A stretch of DNA of 64,000 nucleotides, from contig JAKULF010000004.1 of the NCBI GenBank assembly GCA_022661535.1, positions 2,728,001 to 2,792,000 of the forward strand, given 5' to 3'. Source of the DNA: Eutypa lata (lineage: Eukaryota > Ascomycota > Sordariomycetes > Xylariales > Diatrypaceae). A program made the position numbers and the translations under genes. How positions within the stretch are numbered: the first letter of the stretch is position 1; every line of letters starts with the position of its first letter. The notes below the pieces were generated by a model. The model saw nothing but the letters and a program-made list of their open reading frames with translations. It was not told the origin of the DNA and did not search any database. Below are positions 1-9,400 of the stretch, piece after piece.

Positions 1-1361
1 TTGCAACTTTGTACTCCCCCCTGCCTTAAAGGCAATACCTCGCCCAGGTGCCTTTCCACCACAGCTCACCACAATACAATTCTACTTTATTCCAAAATTT
101 AACTTAATCTTTGGGCTATACTTCCTATAACAAGTTTACCGGAAACTTTTCAGTTTTCAGATAAAACGAAAAGATATTCATGGATTCTTCTGAATTTGCT
201 CACTTAACCCCCTATACCTGGTAGACCATAGCGAGAATCATTTCAAGACCTTACAACAAATGTATTTATTTAATATTGCCGTCCACATTTATGTTAATCG
301 TTAAACAACTAATGATCCCACAGACCATTGCCGCAATGAATTATCCCACCTCAATGAGACCTTTTTGATATTTTATACAAGGTACAATACATCATGAATA
401 CACTAAGAAAGAGTAGGTTTACGGATCTCTGGTTCGACCCGTCAGTGTCTGGGACCAGATGAAACTAAATAATATAGCATCACATGGAAGGCTCTCTCTA
501 TCCCGTAACCAATTCCATGACCTTCGTTTTCTTTTGCCCTGAACACTCTCATTGCTATTCTCCTAGGCGTCCCAAATTCCTGCTCGCGGCTCATCCCTGG
601 ATAATCGGAAAATAGCGGTTCTTTTACTCCATGGTATCTACGTGGCATTTGGCGTTGAGGAAAGTAACACTTTATGTCTGAAGAAAGGTACGGAAAGGAG
701 AAGTGCGAGGGGAGGAAGAGAAAAGAAAAGTCTCGCCTGTTTTACGGGGATTCATATACCCAAATCTAAAAGAGAACAAGTAATAGCTACCGCAAGAATT
801 AACACATTCTCGACAAACTCACTAGGTCCGAGAAGCTATCTAGAATATGTTAGTTCCTACAGAACAGTTCCTATTTCCTTTGCGAGCCTGAAGGCAAAGT
901 TAAACGCTGTGGAGCGCCTCAGGGGCTAGCTACATAGTCGCCAGGTCGCAACCTTACTCCCCTCGCGAGTAGTTGTCAAATGTTGACCCAGATTTTCCTG
1001 GGCAAGAGCCACGCAACAGTCAATGGGAATATTCGTTGAGGTTATTTCCAGTTTTGCAGCTCGCTGGTCCTTGACTCAACCCAACGAGCTAAGACTAAGG
1101 TCACCTTAACACCTCAGACCTTGCTACAAACCTGGTCAAAAGATGTCAAGAAACTTCAATGGGGGCAAAGAAGAGGTGAAAAGACGGAGTTAATCACAGA
1201 CTGCAACTGTCATTCATGTTGAGAACAACATGACTGGCTGGGGGCTTATACCGGTGGACGATTAGCACCAGTACTTGAGCTTAACTACATCGATGAAGAT
1301 CACCAAGACAGCAGAATGTCGAATTCTTTTCAAGAAAAAGAAAAAAGAAAAAAAAAGTATT
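1..1361. other. AT-rich stretch without a supported gene
   Basis: Two open frames of 68 and 95 codons occur (442-648 minus, 642-929 plus), but neither resembles a known family, has a convincing start context or shows intron signals. I see nothing else here except the A-rich run at 1325-1356 that serves as the pol III terminator of the following minus-strand tRNA-like locus. Confidence 0.5.
1348..1356 (-). terminator. Pol III oligo-T terminator of the tRNA-like locus
   Basis: Nine consecutive T on the minus strand start six nucleotides past the 3' end of the tRNA-like locus. This is the position and composition expected for RNA polymerase III termination, and further T-rich sequence follows. 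Confidence 0.55.
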
Positions 1362-1539
1362 GCCTGGTCCAGGATTCGAACCTGGGTCTTCTTTTGCCGT
1401 TCTGTGGAGGTGGAATATTCTCACAGGGTGTGAAGAGGCACCCGGATTTTATTGCGGTGCACATTGGTGCAGCCACAGGGCATCGAACCCGAAGTCTTCA
1501 GTTGTTCTTTTTGACGTGTTACCACTACACCAACCTGGC
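1362..1539 (-). tRNA. tRNA-like locus with one 5' half and two 3' halves (probable pseudogene)
   Basis: On the minus strand the 5' end matches a tRNA acceptor plus D-arm with a perfect A box (TGGTGTAGTGG). It is followed by two separate T-arm/B-box copies about 110 nt apart: GGTTCGATGCC near 1483-1493 and the canonical GGTTCGAATCC near 1372-1382. The outer 3' end (ACCAGGC) pairs with the 5' end (GCCAGGT) at 6 of 7 positions, and the distal T-stem CCAGG/CCTGG is perfect. The anticodon stem cannot be built well in either arrangement; only GTC/GAC pairs. Each T-arm copy is preceded by GAAGAC, suggesting a duplicated 3' half. A run of nine T follows on this strand. It may be a tRNA with a very long insertion, a partially duplicated pseudogene or a tRNA-derived SINE head. 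Isotype not assigned. Confidence 0.5.
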
Positions 1540-2306
1540 TTCTAATTGCTGGAAGGGTGTTGTCTTATTATGACTTATATGATTGACTGACTTGGTACTA
1601 TGGATGTATGTATGTATGTAAACTTAATGTCGCTGACCGCCGAGTACATGCGTAGGCACTTCATACGTATATGTACTATTCTATCTGGGGACATTGCTAG
1701 TATATCACAACCTATTTCCCCAGGCGGTTCAAACCTGTCTGTCTAGTTACTTAAAGCATTGTTAGGGAGCTATTTTACTACGAAGAGTGACATGAGTTTA
1801 CGATTGGGGTGAAGTGGTAATTTGGTCTATGTCCTGTCCTTCATGCTCTCTCGGAGATAACCTTGCCGTATTTCCACACACAGTTCCGCATCTACGTACG
1901 GCGCAAATGGAATCCCGCAATCACCTGTTCGGATCGGGGCTCGGGTCAATAGATTTGTCAGCCTATACATATACCAATGTTCTCGGCGTAACTCATTGCT
2001 ACATACCGTTGATTTGAACAGACGATGGTACCAAACGAGAATGACGCTATAATATACAGTGGTTTATGTTTAAGGGGCCGGGAGGTGTAGGCCTCTTAAA
2101 AAGGGAGCTACGACTGTAGGAAAGGACTTGTACTGAGCCGTTGTATGCTTCATAGAACAGAATATATTACCTGTACTATGGTTTCCTAAGCTCATCTTTA
2201 CCCCTTTATGGACACCACTGCACTCACATCCGCCTACCTCTTCACCCCTAGTCTTAGATATCCTGAATAGCAAGCAACCACTCACTCACTCACTCACTCA
2301 GCCACC
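1540..2306. other. Intergenic region upstream of the hydrolase gene
   Basis: No supported gene. There is a short GTAT-type repeat around 1604-1620. An ACTC tetranucleotide repeat lies directly before the hydrolase start codon, in the presumed 5' untranslated region. The two 67-71-codon frames here look random. Confidence 0.5.
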
Positions 2307-3170
2307 ATGCGCACCCAATCCACCATCACGACCCCAGACGGGATAACCTGGTACTACGAGCAAGAAGGCACCGGTCCGCACATAGTCCTAATCCCAGACG
2401 GCATCGGCGACTGCGCGCTATTCTCGAAGCCTGTATCGCTCATAGCCGCCGCCGGCTTTACTGTCACCACGTTCGATATGCCGGGCATGTCGCGGTCCGC
2501 TCACGGGGCCAACACGCCCCCGGAAAGCTACCAGGACATCACGGCGCCCAAGCTAGCGCGCTACGTGATCAGCCTGCTCGACGCCCTGCACATCGACGAC
2601 GACGCCGCCACCTTCTGGGGCAGCAGCTCGGGCGGCGCCACCGTCCTCGCGCTCGCGGCCGGATACCCCGATCGCGTGCGGAATGGGATCGTGCACGAGG
2701 TGCCGACCACCCAGCACGATTTCTTCGAGGAGCTGCTCCAGAACGATGACGAGAGCATCGCCAAGACGCTGGCGGCGCAGATGCCCGCCCTGTTCGTGGG
2801 AGATGCTGCGGCTTGGGACGCGCTGGGCGATGACGTCCATGCTAGGCTTTGGAGGAACTATAGCCGCTGGGCTAGGGGGTACCCGCGGACGCTGCCCCAG
2901 TCGGTGCCTACTGTTCCTGTTGGTGGTAGTGGTGGTGGTGGTGGTGGTGGTGATCAGGAGCAGGAGGAGGAGGAGGAAAATGAGGATCGGGTGAGGCGGC
3001 CGCTAGACTGGACGGTTGGCGCTGGCACGCCGATGGGGATGTTCTTTGATAATGTCGTCACGGCCGCAAAGGCCGGGGTCAGTATTGGGCTGTTACCTGG
3101 GATGCATCTCCCTTATGTTTCGCATCCAGAGGCCTTCGCGAGACATGTCGTTGATACGACGCGGAAGTAT

Positions 3171-3176
<6 letters not shown>
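2307..3176 (+). CDS. Alpha/beta-hydrolase fold protein with a Gly/Glu-rich insert
   Basis: A 289-residue intronless protein with the alpha/beta-hydrolase layout. The first strand and oxyanion loop are at residues 25-35 (IVLIPDG). The nucleophile elbow GSSSG is at 105-109, so Ser107 is the likely nucleophile. The late segment PGMHLPY places the catalytic His at 267. The acid is not certain; Asp234 in LDWTVG is a candidate. The start is supported by a Kozak-like gccaccATG, with an ACTC repeat just upstream. Residues about 206-228 are a run of Gly then Glu encoded by GGT and GAG repeats, inserted between cap and C-terminal core. Substrate cannot be inferred; esterase, epoxide hydrolase or C-C hydrolase are all open. 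No signal peptide, so probably cytosolic. The stop codon lies at the edge of a GA microsatellite. Confidence 0.88.

Positions 3177-3203
<27 letters not shown>
3175..3203 (+). repeat. (GA)n microsatellite overlapping the hydrolase stop codon
   Basis: About 14.5 uninterrupted GA units begin at the second base of the hydrolase TGA stop and run into the 3' untranslated region. Because TGA sits at the 5' edge, length changes would not alter the protein. The open frames that run through this repeat are artefacts of it. Confidence 0.9.
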
Positions 3204-3206
<3 letters not shown>

Positions 3207-3676
3207 ATGGAAACTCTGGTGTTCTAAGAAGAAGGATTGTATTCTTAAGAATTTCGGTCCATCGGTTTCACTGGTGTGTTATGAAATGCCAATTTCCGCA
3301 TCTTTTGAGTATATCTATTATACAATGTCGATCAGTGTCTATCCCTATAATGCATACGATCATCCAGGGGAATCACTACGTCACAGCTGAGCGGGAGTCC
3401 AGAGAGCTGGCCTTGGCTGAGATGATCGAACAAGGGTATTTCATCTGAGGCTGAGATTCCAAGCCTCGTAGGCAGCGTTTAATCCTGACGGTGGCGTCTA
3501 TCCCCCGTGCTGGATTGGTTTGGAGTAGTCCAAAAATATCACAAGGCAATTATACTTCAGTTTCACCTAGTTGAGAGTGATATGTTCCCCCCCCCTCGGT
3601 AAGCATTGGCGCTCATGATGATGGATGATGAGTTAGGCTCCCATTATAGCTTCATGGCAAAGTAATATCCACCGGG
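3204..3676. other. Intergenic, promoter side of the six-Cys gene
   Basis: Two frames of 91 and 124 codons extend from the GA repeat into this stretch. They are low-complexity at their start and unrecognised after it. I see no gene. Confidence 0.5.
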
Positions 3677-3684
3677 TATATAAG
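3677..3684 (+). promoter_or_regulatory. TATA box of the six-Cys secreted protein gene
   Basis: TATATAAG lies about 190 nt upstream of the chosen ATG. It is followed by a CT-rich leader with CTAC repeats, as in many highly expressed fungal promoters. Confidence 0.5.
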
Positions 3685-3868
3685 GTTGAGGTCTCGCTGT
3701 CCATCTCTCTCGAATTCTGCCCAGTCGTCACAAACAGAACAGAAGCATCGATACAACAAGCATCATATCTCCGCCCATTTCTCTCTCCAGCATCATCTCA
3801 ATTTTTACATACAAATCTCAGAACCAACCACCTACCTACCTACCTACCTATCTACCACCAATAACAAC

Positions 3869-4333
3869 ATGCACACCATCACCGCATCCCTCATCCTCGG
3901 CCTCAGCCTTCTCAACCGCATCAACGCGCAAGGCGGCGTCGGCGTGATCGGGAACGGGTGGACCGTCAGCGACCCGCTGGGGTGCTACAGCGGCGGGCTG
4001 CCCTTCAACGAGCTGCACGGCGACAGCGCGGACGACCTGCACGAGGAGGTAGTGGGGGACATCAACACGACGTGCTCGCTCGTGGACGGGACGCTGCTGG
4101 AGCCCGTGCAGGAGTGGTCGTACTGCAGCGAGTGGGCCACCCAGGACGGCGGCGTCAACAGCATCCAGTGGGTCGTCGCGAACACCGGCCACGGGGCGGA
4201 CGACAGGACCATCTACTGGGCCGAGTGCAACGCCGCCTTCAACACCGAGCTGGGCGGCTGCTCGACCGGGAGCGAGCAGATCCACGGGGACTGGTGGTAC
4301 CGGATTGATCCCCAATCCGGCCCTTGCCCGTAA
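3869..4333 (+). CDS. Small secreted six-cysteine protein
   Basis: A 154-residue protein from the ATG at 3869. The open frame extends upstream to 3686, but that part is CT-rich leader and would put 61 residues ahead of an obvious signal peptide. Residues 1-20 (MHTITASLILGLSLL...) form a typical secretion signal ending near NAQ. The mature chain of about 134 residues has six Cys, in GCYSG, TTCSL, SYCSEW, AECNAAF, GGCSTG and the C-terminal GPCP. That is consistent with three disulfides. One N-glycosylation sequon (NTT) is present. Coding sequence is GC-rich relative to its flanks. The family is not recognised; size, Cys number and TATA promoter fit an effector-like or extracellular protein. That role is inference only. 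Confidence 0.75.
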   Translation: MHTITASLILGLSLLNRINAQGGVGVIGNGWTVSDPLGCYSGGLPFNELHGDSADDLHEEVVGDINTTCSLVDGTLLEPVQEWSYCSEWATQDGGVNSIQWVVANTGHGADDRTIYWAECNAAFNTELGGCSTGSEQIHGDWWYRIDPQSGPCP

Positions 4334-6485
4334 TGGGTTGGGCTTCTGGATCTTGGGCAGCGGTGGTTAGTTATCGGAGGTGATGACGGGATGGAATGGT
4401 GGGCCTGTATATTTATATTGCTTCCTCTCAAGGTAGAGATTTGACTGTTGTATTTTTAGTGGATAAAGCATATATATTTTCTGAGAAGTCTACCGAGTAG
4501 TGGTTTCCTAGTGAATATAAGGAGAGCCTACAACGTTCTTAAGTAGTGCATGCATTCAATTTACCGAGTTAAGATAAGACCCCTGATTAAGTCAGTCAGC
4601 TTGACCTCTGTACGCCGGACCTTGGTGGTAGTCGAATATCGGTTATCTAAGTATGTGATAGTTCTATTAGGTCATCTGCTTCAAGCCTCTATAGTAGAAA
4701 AGCTCTCCACGTCTTATATTCATATTGTCGATAGAGCCACTGTAGCGCATGTTTGTCTAGGAAATAGTCTGGTTGCGGCTCCTTCTGCCAGGTTGGACGT
4801 CGATCGAGCGAGCGATAATCACCTTATCCAAATCGAGGTTCTTCAAGACCGTTCCATATCATACCGAGAGATATTCAGTGCTATTGATGGATCAAAGAGA
4901 TAACAAGAGTCTTACTCTACTCAGTTGGTGATATTGGCAAGGAAGAATACTGGTTATTAGCCCCTGAACCCCTGGACCGACCCCCTGCTAATTCTCACTC
5001 ACTATCATTGTGCTAGCACGATGTTGTATATATTTCCTTCCGACGTCCCCTACCACCTACTTCATCACCACTTTGAAACCATTGCTTGCGATTGAGTAGT
5101 TAAGGTTGTGTATCTAATTCAATCACCCCCATCTTACTCCAAGACTTCCCAACTTTGAGCTAGCACAGGTCTGGAATCCTAGCGCTAAGAGGAAAGATTG
5201 GACTGGCTATGGACTTCTCATCATGAAACTCACATCTAAGGATGATAACGCCTAAGGGAAGTCGAAAATGAAATCAAAATGTGGGTCTGCCTTGAGTGGG
5301 CAGTTGAGCGTGTCCGTTCTGGCATAAGGACGAGGAGTCGATCAAGAAAAAGGGGGCTCTGAGCGGGAGAAAGACTACACAACTGCTGATGCGCGCTCGG
5401 CAGGGCTTATGGATAGGAGTAAATGACAAGGAAATGTGCTGGAATAGGGGGTCCATTTCACGACTGTAGTATGGTAGATGGATTTAATACGTTACGACAA
5501 TGGGAACCGCATATACGTAGTATGACCATGATCACGATAGTTTCAACCATTCATTTGATGGCCTACACAAGAGCTTGCATATTTGTTCTTGAGAAATGTG
5601 TGCTCTTAGCTTTTATTATCTTGCTCGCAACCCTTGTTTGCTTTTCTGGGTTCATTGGTTGCTTGGCTGTTTGCGTGTGGCCACCCACCCATCCATCCCT
5701 CCGACCCGGAGAGGTGACGACGGGCGTGTGTGTGAGTGTGAATATTATGAAATAATGTAATGGTGTACAACAGTTAGGTAATAGTAGATTACGTATTTTA
5801 GGTAGAGGCTCTGTCCTCTCGTCCCGTATACTCGTTCGTTTGCTTTTCACTTCTTCCCGGTCTTGGGGATCATATGCTCGCGTTTCTCTTCCCCTTTCCG
5901 TATTTCTTTCTTTCGAAGGCGACCAACCGACCTCCTAGGAACCTCCTGCCTCGCATGGTATCATTAAGAGTAAATAAAGATAGCAGGATATAGAAGATGA
6001 CCCGCAACTCCGTTTCTGTTTTGCCCTTTCCCCCTCTCCCCTCTTTCGAATGTGATCTCTTGCCACCCATTATCCTGAACAAGAATAACAAAAAAACATA
6101 AAAGAGTAAAAGAAAAAAAACTAAAAAAAGCATGCGGTGGTTGGCCCACGTATGCATGTATTGTTGAAACGATGGGTGGCTGAAGGGGGATGGGTATCAT
6201 GTATGGACGCCCTCTATTCCGTGGTAACAATTAACACGAAGTAGAAGCCGCTCTAAATGGTTCTCGAGATCCAGTAACGAAGCGCCTTCAACCTGTACAG
6301 GCCCAATGCCTCCTAACCCCTCAAAAGATTAAACAAAGAAAACCCCACGTCTAGCAAAGACACCAGACACAGGGTGGCGTTAAGCATACGCCGTTGTTGA
6401 TACTTCGGTTGGATCTACGCCCCTTGACGAGAACTCTGCCCTTTTCTGCTTCGATCGAATTTCCTTTGCCACCGCTGAACACACA
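4334..6485. other. Intergenic region between convergent genes
   Basis: About 2.1 kb of AT-rich DNA. Frames of 117 codons (4550-4903) and 110 codons (5423-5755) lack recognisable domains, splice signals or coding-like composition. I do not call them genes. Region 5860-6480 is pyrimidine-rich and probably holds the 3' untranslated region of the minus-strand gene. Confidence 0.45.
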
Positions 6486-9400
6486 CTAGTTGTCGAGGTG
6501 GAACATGCGGCGCAAGGCACCGAACTTCTTTTTCTTTTTCTGCGAATCGCTCGTGACGATAACGTTGTCATTGGTGAGAAGCTCGTCATCTTGTCCACCG
6601 GATATCCCGAGGCTCGTGCTCCGTCGGCCCGCTAGGGTGGGTCTCTGGTCTGTCGTAGAGCCCGTCACCGAGCCGTTCTTGACAAGTATGTTGCCCGCCG
6701 ACGTGCCAGGCCGTTGTACGTCCTCGGGCGCTGGCCAGCTGTCGCCACGCTTCAAAGTGCCATTCCTCTTTTGAAGCTTCGGGCTCGTTGGGCGGCTATC
6801 ACCGCGAATATCCCTCAACTGGTCCGCGTTCCGCTCAAGCTTCGTATCACGTCTTGCAGCGCTTTCGGTTAGATCTGAGCGTTGAATCTTGCCTCCTAGA
6901 TCCGCCTTTTTGTTGCGTCGTAAGATCCCCATTATGGAGCCGCGCTTGGGAGAAGTTGGAGCAGATTGAATGGTGGCGTCGAAACCACCGCGACCCGATC
7001 TTGACCGCGAGAGCGTCCCGGTGCCAAGTGATTCAGAATTTGTACGTCCGAGGGCTGTGCGAGCGGCTGCATGATGCTGCTGGGTTCGTAAATGAGCCGG
7101 CATATCATCATCACTGTCTGGAAGCTCAGGAGACTCTTCAACTGCTTCAGGAACGGTCGGCGATCTCTTAAAGCTAGTAGAAGCCGTGGCAGGCCCGCGA
7201 AGAGTACCCTTAGCTAGCACACCTCCCTCCAGGGGCGAGGATCCTATTTCTTCCTCGTCACTCGAATCATCAAACCGACTACGGAACCGATGTGTTCCAA
7301 CGTCATCTTCGTCGCTATCATCCCCGAAGCGGCTAGATTTCTTTACCTTTTTGGAACTCGATGTTTTGTTGGATCGACCGAACGAAGGGAAGTGCGAGGA
7401 GCTCTTCCCTTCGTGACTGGACTCACTACCAGATCGTAGCGTACGGCGCATCGTGCCAACAGGTGGTGCAGAGCCCGTGCTCATTACTGAATTACGACGT
7501 AGAGAAGAATCACTTGGGGATAGTGATCGCAAACTAAATCGACTGGAGCCTCCGGCTGCTTCGGGCTGCCGCATCGTCTTTCTAAAACTTAAGCCTCCAC
7601 TTGTCGTAGGACGGGACCGCTTGAAGGAACTGTCACTTGCGTCAGACCCGCGACGTTCTAAAGGAGGGTTGCTTTGCTTCGACAGAGCACTTCCTGCGGC
7701 ATTGAGGGAGGTCGTATTCGATGGCATCGACATTGGCCTCTCCTTTTTTAATATTACTGAGCGAGAAGACGCTTGTTTGGCTGGTTGTTTCTCAGGACCA
7801 GAGCGCATTGATTTTCGCATGTGAGTAGAAGCTTGAGGCTGAGTCTCCTTCGTAGGTTGTTCACGTAGCGAATCACGCGTACGCGGCGCTGATTTTGGAC
7901 TGACGGGTGCATGGTTAGCTTTCGACCCAGGCTGAATCATATAGGTTCTATCTAGATCAGCCTGTTTAGCTGATTTAGAACTAGGCGCAGTTTGGGGCTT
8001 AACGTCAGCTTCTGGTTGTTTTTGGTCTGGTTGTTTTTGTTCAGCCAATTTCCTTCTGCTGCTGTTTCTCCGGACGGGCAGTGCAACTTCTTCTCGATCA
8101 CCATCGGCTCCTGCATCTTCTAATGCCTCCCGTTCAAGCTGCTGCCTCTTTTCCGCTGTTAAGCTGCGCCAATAAGATTTCGCCTGCTCCCAATCATCCA
8201 CATGGGGAGGAAGCTGTGAAAATATTGACGTAATCGGTCTTGTAGTTGCAGGTAGCGTCTCTAGTTCGTTTTCTGCTCCCTCGACTAGTGTTGCAGGCAT
8301 GTCGCGAAGCTTCGACGTAACTTTCGTGGCCGGGCTATCAACTACGGCATCTAGCGACAGGAAGCCTGGTCCCTCTATGTCGGAGAGATCCTCATAAGCA
8401 TCGCTATATATACTGCTTTCGTCGGATTCATCCTCAGACTCTGCGGCCACGGGCGGCTGGGATGTTGTAACCAATGTGGTCTGAGGTAGCGATTCTGTTT
8501 GCGTAGGCTGAATCTCGGCCGCTGGCTCAAAAATAACGGCGGCGGGTTGAGATGTGACGTCGGTCCTGGTTTCAGCATCCGCGCCCGTCTTGGTTGAGCG
8601 GTTTTCATCAGACCCATTGTCCATGGGGAAGCCACCAGGCACATCAAAATACTGGCCTTCAGCTGATCCCACTTGATTCGTAGCTTTGGGAGGTGCTTCG
8701 GGAATCATTGGACTCGGTTGGATGACGGAGATTTCGGGAATTTCAGATGTAGTTGAAGGTACCCTTGTCGTTTCCTCTGGGTGAAATAGGACTTTATCTT
8801 CTACCATTGTCGTTCCATCCTGCGAATTGTCACGAGTCTCTAGTCGCGTGCTTCGAGATGTTTGTGTGCTTGGGATGACCTCTGCATCGCTCTCGATTAT
8901 GCTGCTCCCCACATTCTCTTGATCGCTATCTAGAGTTGTATCCGACGTGTACTCGAGACCCTCAGCCGAAGTCACGACCGGGGGCAACGGCTCTCTAAAC
9001 CGTGATATATTTGCCGGGATGCGGGATGCTTGCTCTTGGCTCAGGACTGCGCCTATTGCCTGATCGCTTGACTGACTAAGAGATGGAGTTTGAGAATCGT
9101 TAATGTCTATCGATGTACTTGAGTCATTTGGCTGTATTGAGGGTGATGAAGGTGCTGAAGGGGATTTGGCTGGTTCATAAGGTCGCACAAGTGGTCGTTC
9201 CTCTTCAGGTGGCCGTGTCTTCCTCTCCCTGATACTGCCAAAACTCGGTAGTGCGGGGCGAGGTTTCATGATCTCGTCATCTTCGAGAGTGATTTCTCTT
9301 CTCTTACCCCGACCAATATTGCTATACCACGGTCGTTTAGCCTGCTGTGGGCTTGCTGCGCTTGGTGACTCTACGTCTTCACTCGGGGCTGACTCGCCCA

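Noticed and set aside
642..929. 95-codon plus-strand frame
   Set aside because: No domain, no coding-like composition, isolated in AT-rich DNA.
1600..1625. GTAT repeat as a possible telomeric or CRISPR-like repeat
   Set aside because: Short simple repeat without spacers; CRISPR arrays are not expected in a fungal nuclear genome, and the unit is not telomeric.
3016..3448. Frames of 91-124 codons running through the GA repeat
   Set aside because: They start in the wrong frame of the hydrolase or in the microsatellite and show no family resemblance.
3686..3868. In-frame 61-codon extension of the six-Cys protein
   Set aside because: It would bury the signal peptide; the sequence is a CT/CTAC-rich leader just downstream of a TATA box.
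3848..4315. 155-codon minus-strand frame over the six-Cys gene
   Set aside because: Val/Ala/Asp-rich antisense of a GC-rich CDS; no domain.
4550..4903. 117-codon plus-strand frame
   Set aside because: Translation looks random, with no conserved blocks or splice context, so I treat it as intergenic.
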